From Skermanella mucosa (GTDB taxonomy: Bacteria; Pseudomonadota; Alphaproteobacteria; Azospirillales; Azospirillaceae): a stretch of 64,000 nt of DNA. Each line of letters begins with the position of its first letter. The first letter of the stretch is position 1. Location: the NCBI RefSeq assembly GCF_016765655.2, contig NZ_CP086106.1:4205001-4269000 (forward strand), written 5' to 3'. Both the position numbers and the translations under genes were made by a program. This document shows positions 34,961-43,306 of the stretch, one piece after another. The notes below the pieces were generated by a model. That model was not told where the DNA came from. It did no database searches and saw nothing but the letters and a program-made list of their open reading frames with translations.

Positions 34961-36079
34961 TCAGGCGGCTTTCCAGCGATCGAGAACGGCATTCGCGTCG
35001 GCCTGCTTCAGCACCGGCCGGGCCGGCGGCGGCTCGCCGTCCACCCGCAGCCCGAACAGGGTTTCGACCAGGGGCTCGGCGTCTCCCGACAGCCTCACCT
35101 GCCCGCGCGCGGCGACGTGGGGATGCCCGGGCACGTCGGCCAGCTCGGCCACCGTCTCGAAGCAGCAGTCCACCTCGGCGAACCGCGCCTCCCAATGGGC
35201 CAGCGGCTCGGCCGCGACGGCGGCGGCCACTTCGCGGATCAGGTCCCGCTGGGGCATCGGCTCGAACTGGCGCGGGGTCCAGTCGGGCCGGCCCAGGGTG
35301 GCGCAGAATGCGGCCCAAAACTTCTCCTCGATGGCGCCCAGGGTAACGAAGCGGCCGTCCGCCGTCGTGTAGATCTGGTAACAGGCCGCCCCTCCCGTCA
35401 GTAGGTCGCCCGCCGGCCGGGGAGATGCTCTGCGCCGGGCCAGGGTGAGCGGCCAGGACTGCCACCCCAGCACCGTCTCCATCAGGCTGACGTCCAGGAA
35501 AGCCCCCTGCCCCGTCCTGCTCCGCCGGAACAGGGCGGCCGACACCGCGGCGACCGTCTGGATGGCGGCGGCATGGTCGGCCACCGGCGGATGGGCCATC
35601 GCCGGCATGCCCGCCATCCCCGAAGAGGCCAGGCCGCCGCCCAGCGCCATGTAGTTGATGTCGTGGCCGGCGCGCAGCCGGTAGGGGCCGTCCTGCCCCC
35701 AGCCGGACAGCGCGGCATGGACGAGGCCGGGGTTCAGGTCCCCGAGCCGAGCGCGCGACAGCCCGAGCCGGTCGAGGGTGCCCGGCCGGTAGCTCTCGAC
35801 CAGCACGTCGGCGGCCCGCACCAGGGACTCGAACGACGCCCTATCCCCGGCCTGCTTCAGGTCCAGCAGGACCACGGTCTTGCCGGCATTGACCAGCTTG
35901 TAGGCGGGAGCCAGCCCGTCCGAGTCGGTCCCGCCGAGCCGCCGCATCGGATCGCCCGACGGCGGTTCCACCTTGACCACGTCGGCACCCATGTCCGCCA
36001 GCATCTGGGCAGCGAACGGACCCGGCAGGTATTGGCTGAGATCAAGGACGCGGATGCCGTCGAGAAGCCCGCCGGTCAT
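34961..36079 (-). CDS. CaiB/BaiF family III CoA-transferase or methylacyl-CoA racemase
   Basis: A 372-residue protein from ATG 36079. The family opening is GIRVLDLSQYLPGPFAAQMLADMGADVVKVEPP, followed by KTVVLLDLK and ADVLVESYRPGTLDRLGLS. The segment LRAGHDINYMALGGGLASSG contains the His and nearby Asp arrangement of alpha-methylacyl-CoA racemases rather than the formyl-CoA transferase pattern. Racemases of this group interconvert the 2R and 2S methylacyl-CoA forms in branched-chain acyl-CoA breakdown. The N-terminal ATG overlaps the stop of the preceding gene by four bases, so they are coupled. Substrate not determined. Confidence 0.88.
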   Translation of the reverse strand: MTGGLLDGIRVLDLSQYLPGPFAAQMLADMGADVVKVEPPSGDPMRRLGGTDSDGLAPAYKLVNAGKTVVLLDLKQAGDRASFESLVRAADVLVESYRPGTLDRLGLSRARLGDLNPGLVHAALSGWGQDGPYRLRAGHDINYMALGGGLASSGMAGMPAMAHPPVADHAAAIQTVAAVSAALFRRSRTGQGAFLDVSLMETVLGWQSWPLTLARRRASPRPAGDLLTGGAACYQIYTTADGRFVTLGAIEEKFWAAFCATLGRPDWTPRQFEPMPQRDLIREVAAAVAAEPLAHWEARFAEVDCCFETVAELADVPGHPHVAARGQVRLSGDAEPLVETLFGLRVDGEPPPARPVLKQADANAVLDRWKAA

Positions 36080-36594
36080 ACCGCGCCGGTCCCGAACTTC
36101 AGCAGTCCGGGCGCCTTGTCGATGATCTCTTCCAGGATCGCCTCCGCCGTGTCGAGGTCGTTGGCCAAGCCCGTGCTCAGCCGGTTGACGTAATCGGGCC
36201 GCCGCAGCTTCTCGCGCGCCTCGTACAGGCTGTGCAATTCGGCGATGAAGATCTCGCGGGCGCCCAGGGGCAGGATGGTGTTGGCCGACAGGACGAAGAA
36301 GAAGCGCATGCTGGCCTTGATCAGCAGGCCAAGCATCAGGATGTCCATCCGCTCGAACTCGGTCTTCAGGTCGTCGACACGGCCGTCGGCCACATGCTTC
36401 AGGCGTCCCTCGATCAGGATGCAGAGAGCCTTGAACTCTCCGACCTTTTCCCGGAAATGGCGGTACGCGACGAAGCTGTTGTTGGCCGCCTCGCGCTGCG
36501 CCTCGGTGGCGAGCTTCGCGGCTTCGCGGGCCTGCCGTTCGAGCGCATGCAGCAGGCCTTCCACTTCGCTGCGCTTGTAGGTGCGTTGAACCAA
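36076..36594 (-). CDS. hypothetical helical protein
   Basis: A protein of about 172 residues that I do not recognise. It is helical, with YKRSEVEGLLHALERQAREA, then FKALCILIEGRLKHVADGRV and a hydrophobic pair MDILMLGLLIKASMRFFFVL followed by LPLGAREIFIAELHSLYEAR. The start is uncertain. The open frame reaches an ATG at 36654, but that codon lies inside the clpA terminator hairpin (36638-36671), so a later start, perhaps TTG 36594, is more likely. No good ribosome binding site precedes it. It overlaps the CoA-transferase gene by four bases. Confidence 0.65.
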   Translation of the reverse strand: MVQRTYKRSEVEGLLHALERQAREAAKLATEAQREAANNSFVAYRHFREKVGEFKALCILIEGRLKHVADGRVDDLKTEFERMDILMLGLLIKASMRFFFVLSANTILPLGAREIFIAELHSLYEAREKLRRPDYVNRLSTGLANDLDTAEAILEEIIDKAPGLLKFGTGAV

Positions 36595-36637
36595 GGGAAG
36601 ACATCCAAACGATAGCGTTGGCTTCCTAATAGCACGC

Positions 36638-36671
36638 AAAAAAAAGGGCGTCATGCATGATGACGCCCTTT
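36638..36671 (-). terminator. Rho-independent terminator of clpA
   Basis: A perfect 12-bp stem AAAGGGCGTCAT / ATGACGCCCTTT with a 5-base loop (36643-36671). On the minus strand it is followed by a run of eight T (36645-36638). It lies 63 bp after the clpA stop and ends transcription of clpS-clpA. Confidence 0.92.
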
Positions 36672-36733
36672 CGATTACCGCTGGCCAGCGGAGCGGGGCT
36701 CCTGAAAGTCCCGCTCCATCAGGCGATGGAGTA

Positions 36734-39034
36734 TCAGTCCACCATCTCCGGGACTTTCTCCTCCTCGCTGTCCGTCGGCGGCGGATCGGGATAGGTGAAG
36801 GTCAGCTTGTCGTCCACCACCGTCACCTTGACGGTGCCGCCCTTGGCCAGCTTGCCGAACAGCAGTTCCTCGGCCAGCGGCTTCTTGATGTTCTCCTGGA
36901 TCACGCGGCCGAGCGGCCGGGCGCCGTAGAGAGGATCGTAGCCCTTCCGGCCGAGCCACTCCCGGGCCTCGTCGGTCAGTTCGATCGTCACGCCGCGATC
37001 CGTGAGCTGGGCTTCCAGCTGGATGACGAACTTGTCGACGACCTGGCCGATGATCTCCTGCGAGAGCGCGGAGAACGGGATGATGGCGTCCAGACGGTTG
37101 CGGAACTCCGGCGTGAACATGCGGTTGATCGCCTCCATGTCCTCGCCGACCCGCGCCGCCCGCTCGAACCCGATCGCCGGCTTCGCCATGTCGGAGGCGC
37201 CCGCGTTCGTGGTCATGATCAGGATCACGTTGCGGAAATCGACCGTCTTGCCGTTGTGGTCGGTCAGCTTGCCGTGGTCCATCACCTGCAACAGGATGTT
37301 GAACAGATCCGGATGGGCCTTCTCGATCTCGTCGAGCAGCAGGACCGCGTGCGGGTGCTGGTCGATCGCGTCGGTCAGCAGGCCACCCTGGTCGAACCCG
37401 ACATAGCCCGGAGGCGCACCGATCAGGCGCGACACGGTATGCCGCTCCATGTACTCGGACATGTCGAAGCGGATCAGCTCGATCCCCAGCGTCATGCTGA
37501 GCTGGCGCGCCGCCTCGGTCTTGCCGACGCCGGTCGGGCCGCTGAACAGGTAGTTGCCGATCGGCTTCTCCGGATCCCGCAGGCCGGCGCGGGCCAGCTT
37601 GATCGCCGAGGACAGGGCCTCGATCGCCTTGTCCTGGCCGAACACCATGGTGCGCAGGTCGCGATCCAGGTTCAGCAGCACCTCGCGGTCGTCGCGCGAC
37701 ACGCTCTTGGGCGGGATCCGGGCGATCTTGGCGACCACCGCCTCCACGTCCTTGACCGAGATGGTCTTCTTGCGCCGCGACTCCGGCACCAGCATCTGGG
37801 CGGCACCGACCTCGTCGATGATGTCGATGGCCTTGTCCGGCAGCTTGCGGTCGCCGATGTAGCGCGCCGACAGCTCGACCGCCGAGCGGATCGCCTCGTT
37901 GGTGTAGCGGATCCGGTGGTACTTCTCGTAGTACGGCTTCAGGCCCCGCAGGATCTTGACCGCATCCTCGATCGACGGCTCGTTGACGTCGATCTTCTGG
38001 AAGCGCCGGACCAGCGCCCGGTCCTTCTCGAAGTAGTTGCGGTATTCCTTGTAGGTCGTCGAACCGACGCACCGGAGCGCGCCGCTGGCGAGCGCCGGCT
38101 TCAGCAGGTTGGACGCGTCCATCGCACCGCCCGAGGTCGCACCGGCGCCGATCACCGTGTGGATCTCGTCGATGAAGAGGATGGCGCCTTCCATCGCTTC
38201 CAGTTCGGACAGGACCGCCTTCAGCCGCTCCTCGAAGTCGCCGCGGTACCGGGTGCCGGCCAGCAGCGATCCCATGTCGAGCGAGAAGATGGTCGCGTTC
38301 TCCAGGACGTCCGGAACCTCGCCGTGGACGATCCGGCGGGCCAGGCCCTCGGCGATGGCGGTCTTGCCGACGCCGGGATCACCCACGTAGAGCGGGTTGT
38401 TCTTGGAACGGCGGCACAGGATCTGGATGGTCCGCTCGACCTCCTGCTCCCGCCCGATCAGCGGATCGATCTTCCCGCTGGCCGCCTTCTTGTTAAGGTT
38501 GACACAATATGCCTCGAGAGCTTCAGTGCCTTTCTTCACGACCTTCTCCGCCGCAGCGTCGTCGTCAGCTCCTGATACCCGCTTCGTTTCGTTGCGGCCC
38601 GGCGCCTTCGCGATCCCGTGAGAAATATAGTTCACCGCGTCGAACCGGGTCATTTCCTGCTCCTGCAGGTAATAGACCGCATGGCTCTCGCGTTCAGAGA
38701 ACAGCGCAACCAGCACATTCGCTCCCGTCACTTCTTCGCGGCCGGAACTTTGTACGTGGATCGCCGCCCGCTGCAGCACCCGCTGGAAGCCGGCAGTCGG
38801 CTTCGCGTCCTCGGGACGGTTGGTGATCAGGTTCGAAAGCTCGTTGTCGAGGTATTCGCCAAGCTCCGAGCGCAGCTTGTCGAGGTTCACGCCGCACGCC
38901 CGCAGGACGGCTACCGCATCCTGATCTTCCGTGAGCGCGAGCAGGAGATGCTCAAGCGTGGCGTATTCGTGACGGCGCTCGTTGGCGTAGGCTAAGGCTC
39001 GGTGCAGCGATTGCTCGAGATTACGCGAGAGCAT
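36734..39034 (-). CDS. clpA: ClpA, ATPase subunit of the ClpAP protease
   Basis: A 766-residue AAA+ unfoldase. The N-domain (residues 1-145, [15 protein letters not shown]) is followed by the first ATPase with Walker A GDPGVGKT at 218-225 and Walker [15 protein letters not shown]. The second ATPase has GPTGVGKTE near residue 500 and [16 protein letters not shown]. An IGL-type loop for ClpP contact is expected between the D2 motifs; the segment [16 protein letters not shown] near residue 630 occupies that region in ClpA. ClpA feeds substrates, including N-end-rule proteins delivered by ClpS, into ClpP. It lies six bp after clpS and a strong terminator follows it. ClpP is not in the window. Confidence 0.97.
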   Translation of the reverse strand: MLSRNLEQSLHRALAYANERRHEYATLEHLLLALTEDQDAVAVLRACGVNLDKLRSELGEYLDNELSNLITNRPEDAKPTAGFQRVLQRAAIHVQSSGREEVTGANVLVALFSERESHAVYYLQEQEMTRFDAVNYISHGIAKAPGRNETKRVSGADDDAAAEKVVKKGTEALEAYCVNLNKKAASGKIDPLIGREQEVERTIQILCRRSKNNPLYVGDPGVGKTAIAEGLARRIVHGEVPDVLENATIFSLDMGSLLAGTRYRGDFEERLKAVLSELEAMEGAILFIDEIHTVIGAGATSGGAMDASNLLKPALASGALRCVGSTTYKEYRNYFEKDRALVRRFQKIDVNEPSIEDAVKILRGLKPYYEKYHRIRYTNEAIRSAVELSARYIGDRKLPDKAIDIIDEVGAAQMLVPESRRKKTISVKDVEAVVAKIARIPPKSVSRDDREVLLNLDRDLRTMVFGQDKAIEALSSAIKLARAGLRDPEKPIGNYLFSGPTGVGKTEAARQLSMTLGIELIRFDMSEYMERHTVSRLIGAPPGYVGFDQGGLLTDAIDQHPHAVLLLDEIEKAHPDLFNILLQVMDHGKLTDHNGKTVDFRNVILIMTTNAGASDMAKPAIGFERAARVGEDMEAINRMFTPEFRNRLDAIIPFSALSQEIIGQVVDKFVIQLEAQLTDRGVTIELTDEAREWLGRKGYDPLYGARPLGRVIQENIKKPLAEELLFGKLAKGGTVKVTVVDDKLTFTYPDPPPTDSEEEKVPEMVD

Positions 39035-39040
39035 GCCGGG

Positions 39041-39367
39041 CTAATCCTTCTCCAGGGTGCATTGCAAAGGATGCTGGTGTTGGCGGGCAAAGTCCATCAC
39101 CTGGGTAACCTTCGTTTCGGCTACCTCGTAGGTGAAAACTCCGCAGATGCCGACGCCACGCCGATGCACGTGCAACATGATGCGCGTGGCTTCCTCGCGG
39201 TTCTTGTTGAAGAATCGCTCCAACACCAGAACGACGAACTCCATCGGAGTATAGTCGTCGTTCAGCATTAGAACTTTGTACATAGAGGGTTTCTTCGTCT
39301 TGGGCTTGGCCTTGACGACCACTCCCGTCACGGTTCCCTCGTCCCCGTGCTTGTCGCTGTCGGCCAT
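39041..39367 (-). CDS. clpS: ClpS adaptor protein
   Basis: A 108-residue adaptor from ATG 39367 (MADSDKHG); an ATG 15 bases upstream is possible. The hallmark is [24 protein letters not shown], where N-D-D binds the amino group of N-degrons, followed by [24 protein letters not shown]. The H-V-H-R-x-G-x-G motif contacts the ClpA N-domain. It directs proteins with bulky N-terminal residues (Leu, Phe, Trp, Tyr) to ClpAP. The clpA ATG follows six bases after its stop, so the order clpS-clpA is standard. Confidence 0.97.
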   Translation of the reverse strand: MADSDKHGDEGTVTGVVVKAKPKTKKPSMYKVLMLNDDYTPMEFVVLVLERFFNKNREEATRIMLHVHRRGVGICGVFTYEVAETKVTQVMDFARQHQHPLQCTLEKD

Positions 39368-39562
39368 GGGCAAATTTAGCAATCATCGCGATGGACATCC
39401 TCCGACAATCATATGAGATTTCCGGACGCGCTTGGAAGAGGCGTCTTGCGCCAAATCCACATCGGGGAGAAGGATTCCTGAGAATTGTTCCCGAGCACCC
39501 GACCTCGCGCAATAATCGAGATGCCCCGGCCGCCAAAAAAGGTCCGGCGGATCGACGGTTAG

Positions 39563-39609
39563 AAAAACGAAACGGCCCGGCGGTCACTCTGGACCGCCGG
39601 GCCGTTTCG
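39563..39609 (-). terminator. Rho-independent terminator after the phasin gene
   Basis: An 18-bp perfect stem CGAAACGGCCCGGCGGTC (39568-39585) and its complement (39592-39609) around a 6-base loop. On the minus strand it is followed by TTTTT (39567-39563). It ends the phasin transcript and isolates it from clpS. A second hairpin lies between it and the gene (39628-39658). Confidence 0.93.
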
Positions 39610-39627
39610 CGTTTCGGCTCTGAGGGA

Positions 39628-39658
39628 CGGGACGGCGCCGAAGCGCGGCGCCGTCCCG
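39628..39658. repeat. second hairpin between phasin stop and terminator
   Basis: A stem of 13 bp, CGGGACGGCGCCG with its complement, and a five-base loop AAGCG, just downstream of the phasin stop codon. Two consecutive stable hairpins after an abundant-product gene may protect the 3' end of its mRNA. Confidence 0.75.
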
Positions 39659-39672
39659 GAACCTTTCCCGAG

Positions 39673-40101
39673 TTACGCCGCCAGCGGCTTGCTCAGCTTC
39701 TCGATGGTGGCGTTGAGGCGCGCGTTGATCGGCTGGAACGCCTCGTTGGCGACCTTGACCGACAGCTCCGACAGCTTGGCGCTTTCGGCCAGCGCGGTGT
39801 CGAGGGTGGACTTGGTGTAGCTGGACTGCAGGTCGACCAGGTCACGGACGGTCTTGACGCCCATCGCGGCCTTGCCGGCGGCGGCGCCGCTCTCCAGCGA
39901 GGACTGGGAATAGGCCAGCGTGCGCTTGCTCAACTCCTCGAAGCCCTTCGCGAGGACGTTGCCGGCCTGGATCAGGGCATCGACGTTCGCCTTGCTGAAG
40001 GTGGCGTATTCCTCGTAGCCCTTGGCGATCTGGGCGGCCGCCTTCTCGAACTGCTCCTTGGAAACGGTCGCGAACTGCTGATAGGTCGGGGTCGTGGCCA
40101 T
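39673..40101 (-). CDS. phasin (PHA granule-associated protein)
   Basis: A 142-residue amphipathic helical protein starting MATTPTYQQFATVSKEQFEK. The Phasin_2 pattern is clear: AKGYEEYATFSKANVDALIQAGNVLAKGFEELSKRTLAYSQSSLE. It coats polyhydroxyalkanoate granules in the cytoplasm. ATG 40101 is preferred to an upstream in-frame start at 40200 because the extension is not phasin-like and would cross the CTGC-ACT-GCAG operator site at 40195-40205. It is flanked downstream by two hairpins. The regulatory sites upstream fit repression by PhaR. Confidence 0.93.
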   Translation of the reverse strand: MATTPTYQQFATVSKEQFEKAAAQIAKGYEEYATFSKANVDALIQAGNVLAKGFEELSKRTLAYSQSSLESGAAAGKAAMGVKTVRDLVDLQSSYTKSTLDTALAESAKLSELSVKVANEAFQPINARLNATIEKLSKPLAA

Positions 40102-40194
40102 TTGACTTCCTTTCGGTTGGTCGCCGCCACCAACTCCGTCGGAGGGTCGCGGCAGGTTTCGTATATGCTTGCGCCAGGCCTCTGAACTTTCATG

Positions 40195-40205
40195 CTGCAC
40201 TGCAG
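40195..40205. promoter_or_regulatory. PhaR-type operator site upstream of the phasin gene
   Basis: CTGC-ACT-GCAG fits the CTGC-N3/4-GCAG consensus reported for PhaR repressors of phasin genes in alphaproteobacteria such as Rhodobacter. It lies 94 bp upstream of the phasin ATG. It and the TGCA palindrome at 40250 form a pair in a gap of 306 bp. Confidence 0.6.
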
Positions 40206-40249
40206 CAATGCGGTTACTATAGGCATTTTCCGGGTGCCGTCAATGATTT

Positions 40250-40264
40250 TTGTGCACTGCACAA
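40250..40264. promoter_or_regulatory. TGCA palindrome, second candidate PhaR site
   Basis: TTGTGCA-C-TGCACAA has 7-bp arms around one base. PhaR proteins bind TGC-rich palindromes, so this may be a second operator 45 bp from the first. It also lies 144 bp upstream of the plus-strand Anbu gene. Confidence 0.5.
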
Positions 40265-40407
40265 TAAGCCTCGGAAAGTCGCCCCGCCCCATTAACAGAG
40301 TGTTCACCAACTCCCGGCATGGTCGGTCGCCGGACGGGAACCGCGCTTGTGGCAGAACCTCCGGCGTGACAGGATGCGTCGCCTTTTCGCCTTTGGATTT
40401 ACCGGAA

Positions 40408-41175
40408 ATGACCTATTGCCTCGGCATCAAGACCCGCGATGGCCTGATCGGCCTGTCCGATGGCCGCATCACCAGCGGTTCCCAGCTATCGGCGGCCCGC
40501 AAGGTCACGATCATGGGGTCGGGGGGGCATCGCTTCTTCATCATGAATTCGGGCCTGCGCAGCGTCCGCGACAAGACGCTGGCGTATCTGCGCCGCGACA
40601 TGTCCAAGCGCCCGACCGAGACCTTCTCCAGCATGCTCGACGCGGTCGGCGCCTTCACCACCTGCCTGCGGCAAGTCGCCGCGGAGGACAAGGAGGCGCT
40701 GGAAGCCAGCAAGCTGCACTTCAACCTCCACGCCATCATCGGCGGCCGGCTGTCCGACGACCGGGAGCCGACCATGTTCCTGGTCTATCCCGAGGGCAAC
40801 TGGATCGAGGTTGACGAGCGCACGCCCTATCTGTCCATCGGGGCCACCGCCTACGGCAAGCCGATCCTGGACCGGGCGCTGCGGTACGACACGTCCATGC
40901 AGACGGCTCTGAAGCTGGCCTACCTGTCCTTCGACTCGACCCGTTTCAGCTCGGCCGACGTCGGGTTCCCGATCGACATGGTGACGATGACCAACAGCGA
41001 CGGCAACTGGCGCCAGACCCAGTTCGACTACGACGACCTGGTCGACCAGCGCCAGTGGTGGAACCGCAACCTGACTGATTTGGCCCAGCGCATGCCGGAC
41101 GGCCCCTGGATCGAAACGCTGATGCCCGCCGCCCAGCCGACGCTGGCGGTGGTCGGCGGCGAGGACCGCGAATAG
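40408..41175 (+). CDS. Anbu-type proteasome-like peptidase
   Basis: A 255-residue Ntn-hydrolase of the Anbu (ancestral beta subunit) family. It starts MTYCLGIKTRDGLIGLSDGRITSGSQLSAARK, so Thr2 becomes the N-terminal nucleophile once Met is removed. The Gly-Ser-Asp-type beta-sheet core and segment RPTETFSSMLDAVGAF, GGRLSDDREP and SSADVGFPIDMV are characteristic. Anbu forms helical or ring-like oligomers. In many proteobacteria it lies with genes for an ATP-grasp protein, an alpha-E protein and a transglutaminase-like protein, but none of those adjoins it here. The ATG 40408 is chosen because the Thr must be residue 2. Confidence 0.9.
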   Translation: MTYCLGIKTRDGLIGLSDGRITSGSQLSAARKVTIMGSGGHRFFIMNSGLRSVRDKTLAYLRRDMSKRPTETFSSMLDAVGAFTTCLRQVAAEDKEALEASKLHFNLHAIIGGRLSDDREPTMFLVYPEGNWIEVDERTPYLSIGATAYGKPILDRALRYDTSMQTALKLAYLSFDSTRFSSADVGFPIDMVTMTNSDGNWRQTQFDYDDLVDQRQWWNRNLTDLAQRMPDGPWIETLMPAAQPTLAVVGGEDRE

Positions 41176-41241
41176 GAAACGGGCGTCCGGGCCGCGCGGG
41201 ACTCCGCCACGCCGGGCAGTCCGGCTCCCCCTCGGCCGCCT

Positions 41242-42003
41242 TCAGATCAGGCCCTTCAGCCTTTTGCCGGGGGCGCTTCCCGGGTCGTCATGCGCGCGGT
41301 CAAGGTGAAGGTAGTTCGGATTGAACCTGGCGGCCTTCCTGAGCCCGGCCGGATCGAGCACGGCCCAGAACTTCCCCTCGGTCGCGATCAGCCCTTCCTC
41401 GCGCAGCCTTTGCAGGACCCGGTTGACGTACACGGGCGTCAGGCCGGTCGCATCGGCGAGGTCCGACTGGGTCAGCGGCCACTCGAACCGTTCGTCGCGC
41501 ATCACCCCGACCGCCCTCAGGCGGAGGAGCATCTCGTATATGAGGAACGCGATCCTGCCATAGGCGTCCCGACGGCCGTGATCGATGATCCGCTCGCGCA
41601 GGATGGATTCGTCCTGCAGGGTGCCCCACCAGAGGGCCAGGGCCACGCCGGGCCGATTGAGCAGCAGTTCGCGCATGGTGTCGCCCGGCACCGCGGCGAT
41701 CCGGCTCGGGGCGAGGGTGCCGATATGGTGATCCATCTCCTTCAGGATGAAGATCTCGGCATCGCAGAGATCGCCCGCCACGAGGAATGCCAGGATCTGC
41801 CGCCTGCCGTCCTCCAGGATCTTGTAGCGGCAGGCCAGGCCGGAAATAACCAGATGGTTGTCCGGAGAATGCTCCCCCTCGCGCAGGATATCCTCGTTCG
41901 CCCCATAGGTCTGGACATTCCGAAACGTGAGTCGATCCAGCAATTCCCTGTCTTCATCGGAGAAGGGGGTGAACTGCTCCATCTTCATGATCCAGGGGTT
42001 GGC
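41242..42003 (-). CDS. Crp/Fnr-family transcriptional regulator
   Basis: A 253-residue regulator from ATG 42003 (MANPWIMKMEQFTPFSDED). The cyclic-nucleotide-type roll has REGEHSPDNHLVISGLACRYKILEDGRRQILAFLVAGDLCD, and the HTH reads WPLTQSDLADATGLTPVYVNRVLQRLREEGLI. V-Y-V-N-R replaces the usual V-S-R recognition, a subgroup found widely in Rhizobiales and Rhodospirillales as redox or nitrogen-related regulators. No FNR-type Cys cluster is seen. Neighbouring genes give no direct clue to its targets. Confidence 0.87.
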   Translation of the reverse strand, partial: ANPWIMKMEQFTPFSDEDRELLDRLTFRNVQTYGANEDILREGEHSPDNHLVISGLACRYKILEDGRRQILAFLVAGDLCDAEIFILKEMDHHIGTLAPSRIAAVPGDTMRELLLNRPGVALALWWGTLQDESILRERIIDHGRRDAYGRIAFLIYEMLLRLRAVGVMRDERFEWPLTQSDLADATGLTPVYVNRVLQRLREEGLIATEGKFWAVLDPAGLRKAARFNPNYLHLDRAHDDPGSAPGKRLKGLI

Positions 42004-42102
42004 CATACCGCCATAGCTCCTTCCGCGATCCCGAGACCAGCCGGTCATCCTGGAATAACGGCGGACAGGGGATTCGGTCCCATCCCCGGAGGCGACACCC
42101 GT

Positions 42103-42369
42103 TCAATCGCGTGACACCGGACCTGCCACGGCCGACAAGAGCCCGCCGGTCCGCTCCCCCGGAACTTCGCGACGGGCTGTCGACAAGGCCATGACGGCCT
42201 CGCTGCGCTCGATGCTCTCCCGGGTTCCGGCCCGCAGCCTTTCGCAATCGGCGCGGCGATCGGCCGAGACGGCTCGGAACCGCTCCACCGCCGCGCGGCA
42301 CCGGACGACCGCCTGCTGGGCCCTGAGAACGGCCATTCGTGCCTGCTCGATCGCGTTCGGCTTTCCCAT
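42103..42369 (-). CDS. small helical protein of unknown function
   Basis: An 88-residue protein starting MGKPNAIEQARMAVLRAQQAVVRCRAAVERFRAV, with GGGGGAAC before the ATG. Residues 8-65 are predicted as one long amphipathic, Arg- and Ala-rich helix. Similar Arg-rich helical small proteins are found near Crp-type regulators in Azospirillum-like genomes, but no function is known. Support comes only from a plausible ribosome binding site, typical codon use and a gap with no other gene, so confidence is moderate. Confidence 0.5.
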   Translation of the reverse strand: MGKPNAIEQARMAVLRAQQAVVRCRAAVERFRAVSADRRADCERLRAGTRESIERSEAVMALSTARREVPGERTGGLLSAVAGPVSRD

Positions 42370-42504
42370 GCTGGTTCCCCCGGTGGCTGCATCGTCCCTG
42401 GCGCCCGGCGTCTCCCCGCCGGGATCGATGCAGCCATGTTTAGGGGCAAGAAGCCGACGCCGCCCTATACTGGTTTAGTCTCCGGCGCTTTTCCGCCGGC
42501 CGGT

Positions 42505-43104
42505 TCACCGGGGCGGTCCGGACGGCGCTCCCGCTGCCGTCCGGCCGTCGATGATTTCCAGCCTCTCGGCGGGATTGGAGAAGGCGGTCAGGAAATAGGC
42601 GCCGTCGTGGCAGCCGCTGGCCAGCCAGAGCACCCCGCCCGGCTTGGTCCGGAACCCCCGCAGCGGCGTGTCGAACACGCCGCTGTCTGCAAGGCTGCCG
42701 GTCAGCCAGTCGAACTGCTCGGGCGACAGCCTGATGCGGGCCATCGCGATTCCACCGTTGCCCAAGGCTTCCTCGGGCTGGCGCCGCGACAGGTCGGCGG
42801 CGGGGATCTCGCGCGCCTCCACCACGGCTCCGCCGCGCTGGCCGGAGCGCATGTCGTCGCCCTCCCCATGCACCTCGTAGGTCCTGAGCTGCGCGCCGGC
42901 CTGGGCGTTGTAGATCAGGCGGTAGCGATCCGGAGCTTCGGCGGAGCATTGAGCCCGGAGATCCTCCCCGTTCACGTAGCTGAACCAGGTGAGCTTTCGC
43001 GCGCCGTCATCCCCGGCCGGGCCGAGCGAGGCGCATCCGGTCAGGGCATGACCGAACAGGACGAGGGCCGCCGCGGCGGCCGGACCAGACGGGGGCAGGC
43101 GCAT
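42505..43104 (-). CDS. hypothetical lipoprotein
   Basis: A 199-residue protein from ATG 43104 (MRLPPSGPAAAAALVLFGHALTGCASLG). The hydrophobic N-terminus ends in the lipobox LTGC, so the Cys is lipid-modified and the mature protein is anchored in a membrane, facing the periplasm. The mature sequence is beta-rich (KLTWFSYVNGEDLRAQC, YRLIYNAQAGAQLRTYEVHG) without a recognised domain. It is divergent from the D,D-carboxypeptidase gene. Two Cys outside the lipobox may pair. Confidence 0.75.
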   Translation of the reverse strand: MRLPPSGPAAAAALVLFGHALTGCASLGPAGDDGARKLTWFSYVNGEDLRAQCSAEAPDRYRLIYNAQAGAQLRTYEVHGEGDDMRSGQRGGAVVEAREIPAADLSRRQPEEALGNGGIAMARIRLSPEQFDWLTGSLADSGVFDTPLRGFRTKPGGVLWLASGCHDGAYFLTAFSNPAERLEIIDGRTAAGAPSGPPR

Positions 43105-43306
43105 ACCTGATAATATACCACCGCCTGCGGGTGTGGACGATACCGGCACCCGGCGATCTTCCGGTGCGTCCCTGCCTCATACTTTAGGTATGAAGCCCGG
43201 GATACCGCCGACGCGCTTCTGTAACGAAAGGACGGTAGACATTGATTCAGCACGAACTTACCATCGTGCGAAAGATTTGTTCAGAAGGTGTATCGGGGGC
43301 TCCGCC

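Noticed and set aside
36653-38575. 640-residue plus-strand frame across clpA
   Set aside because: Composition (Asp/Arg/Gln/Val-rich) is an antisense artefact; clpA on the other strand is certain.
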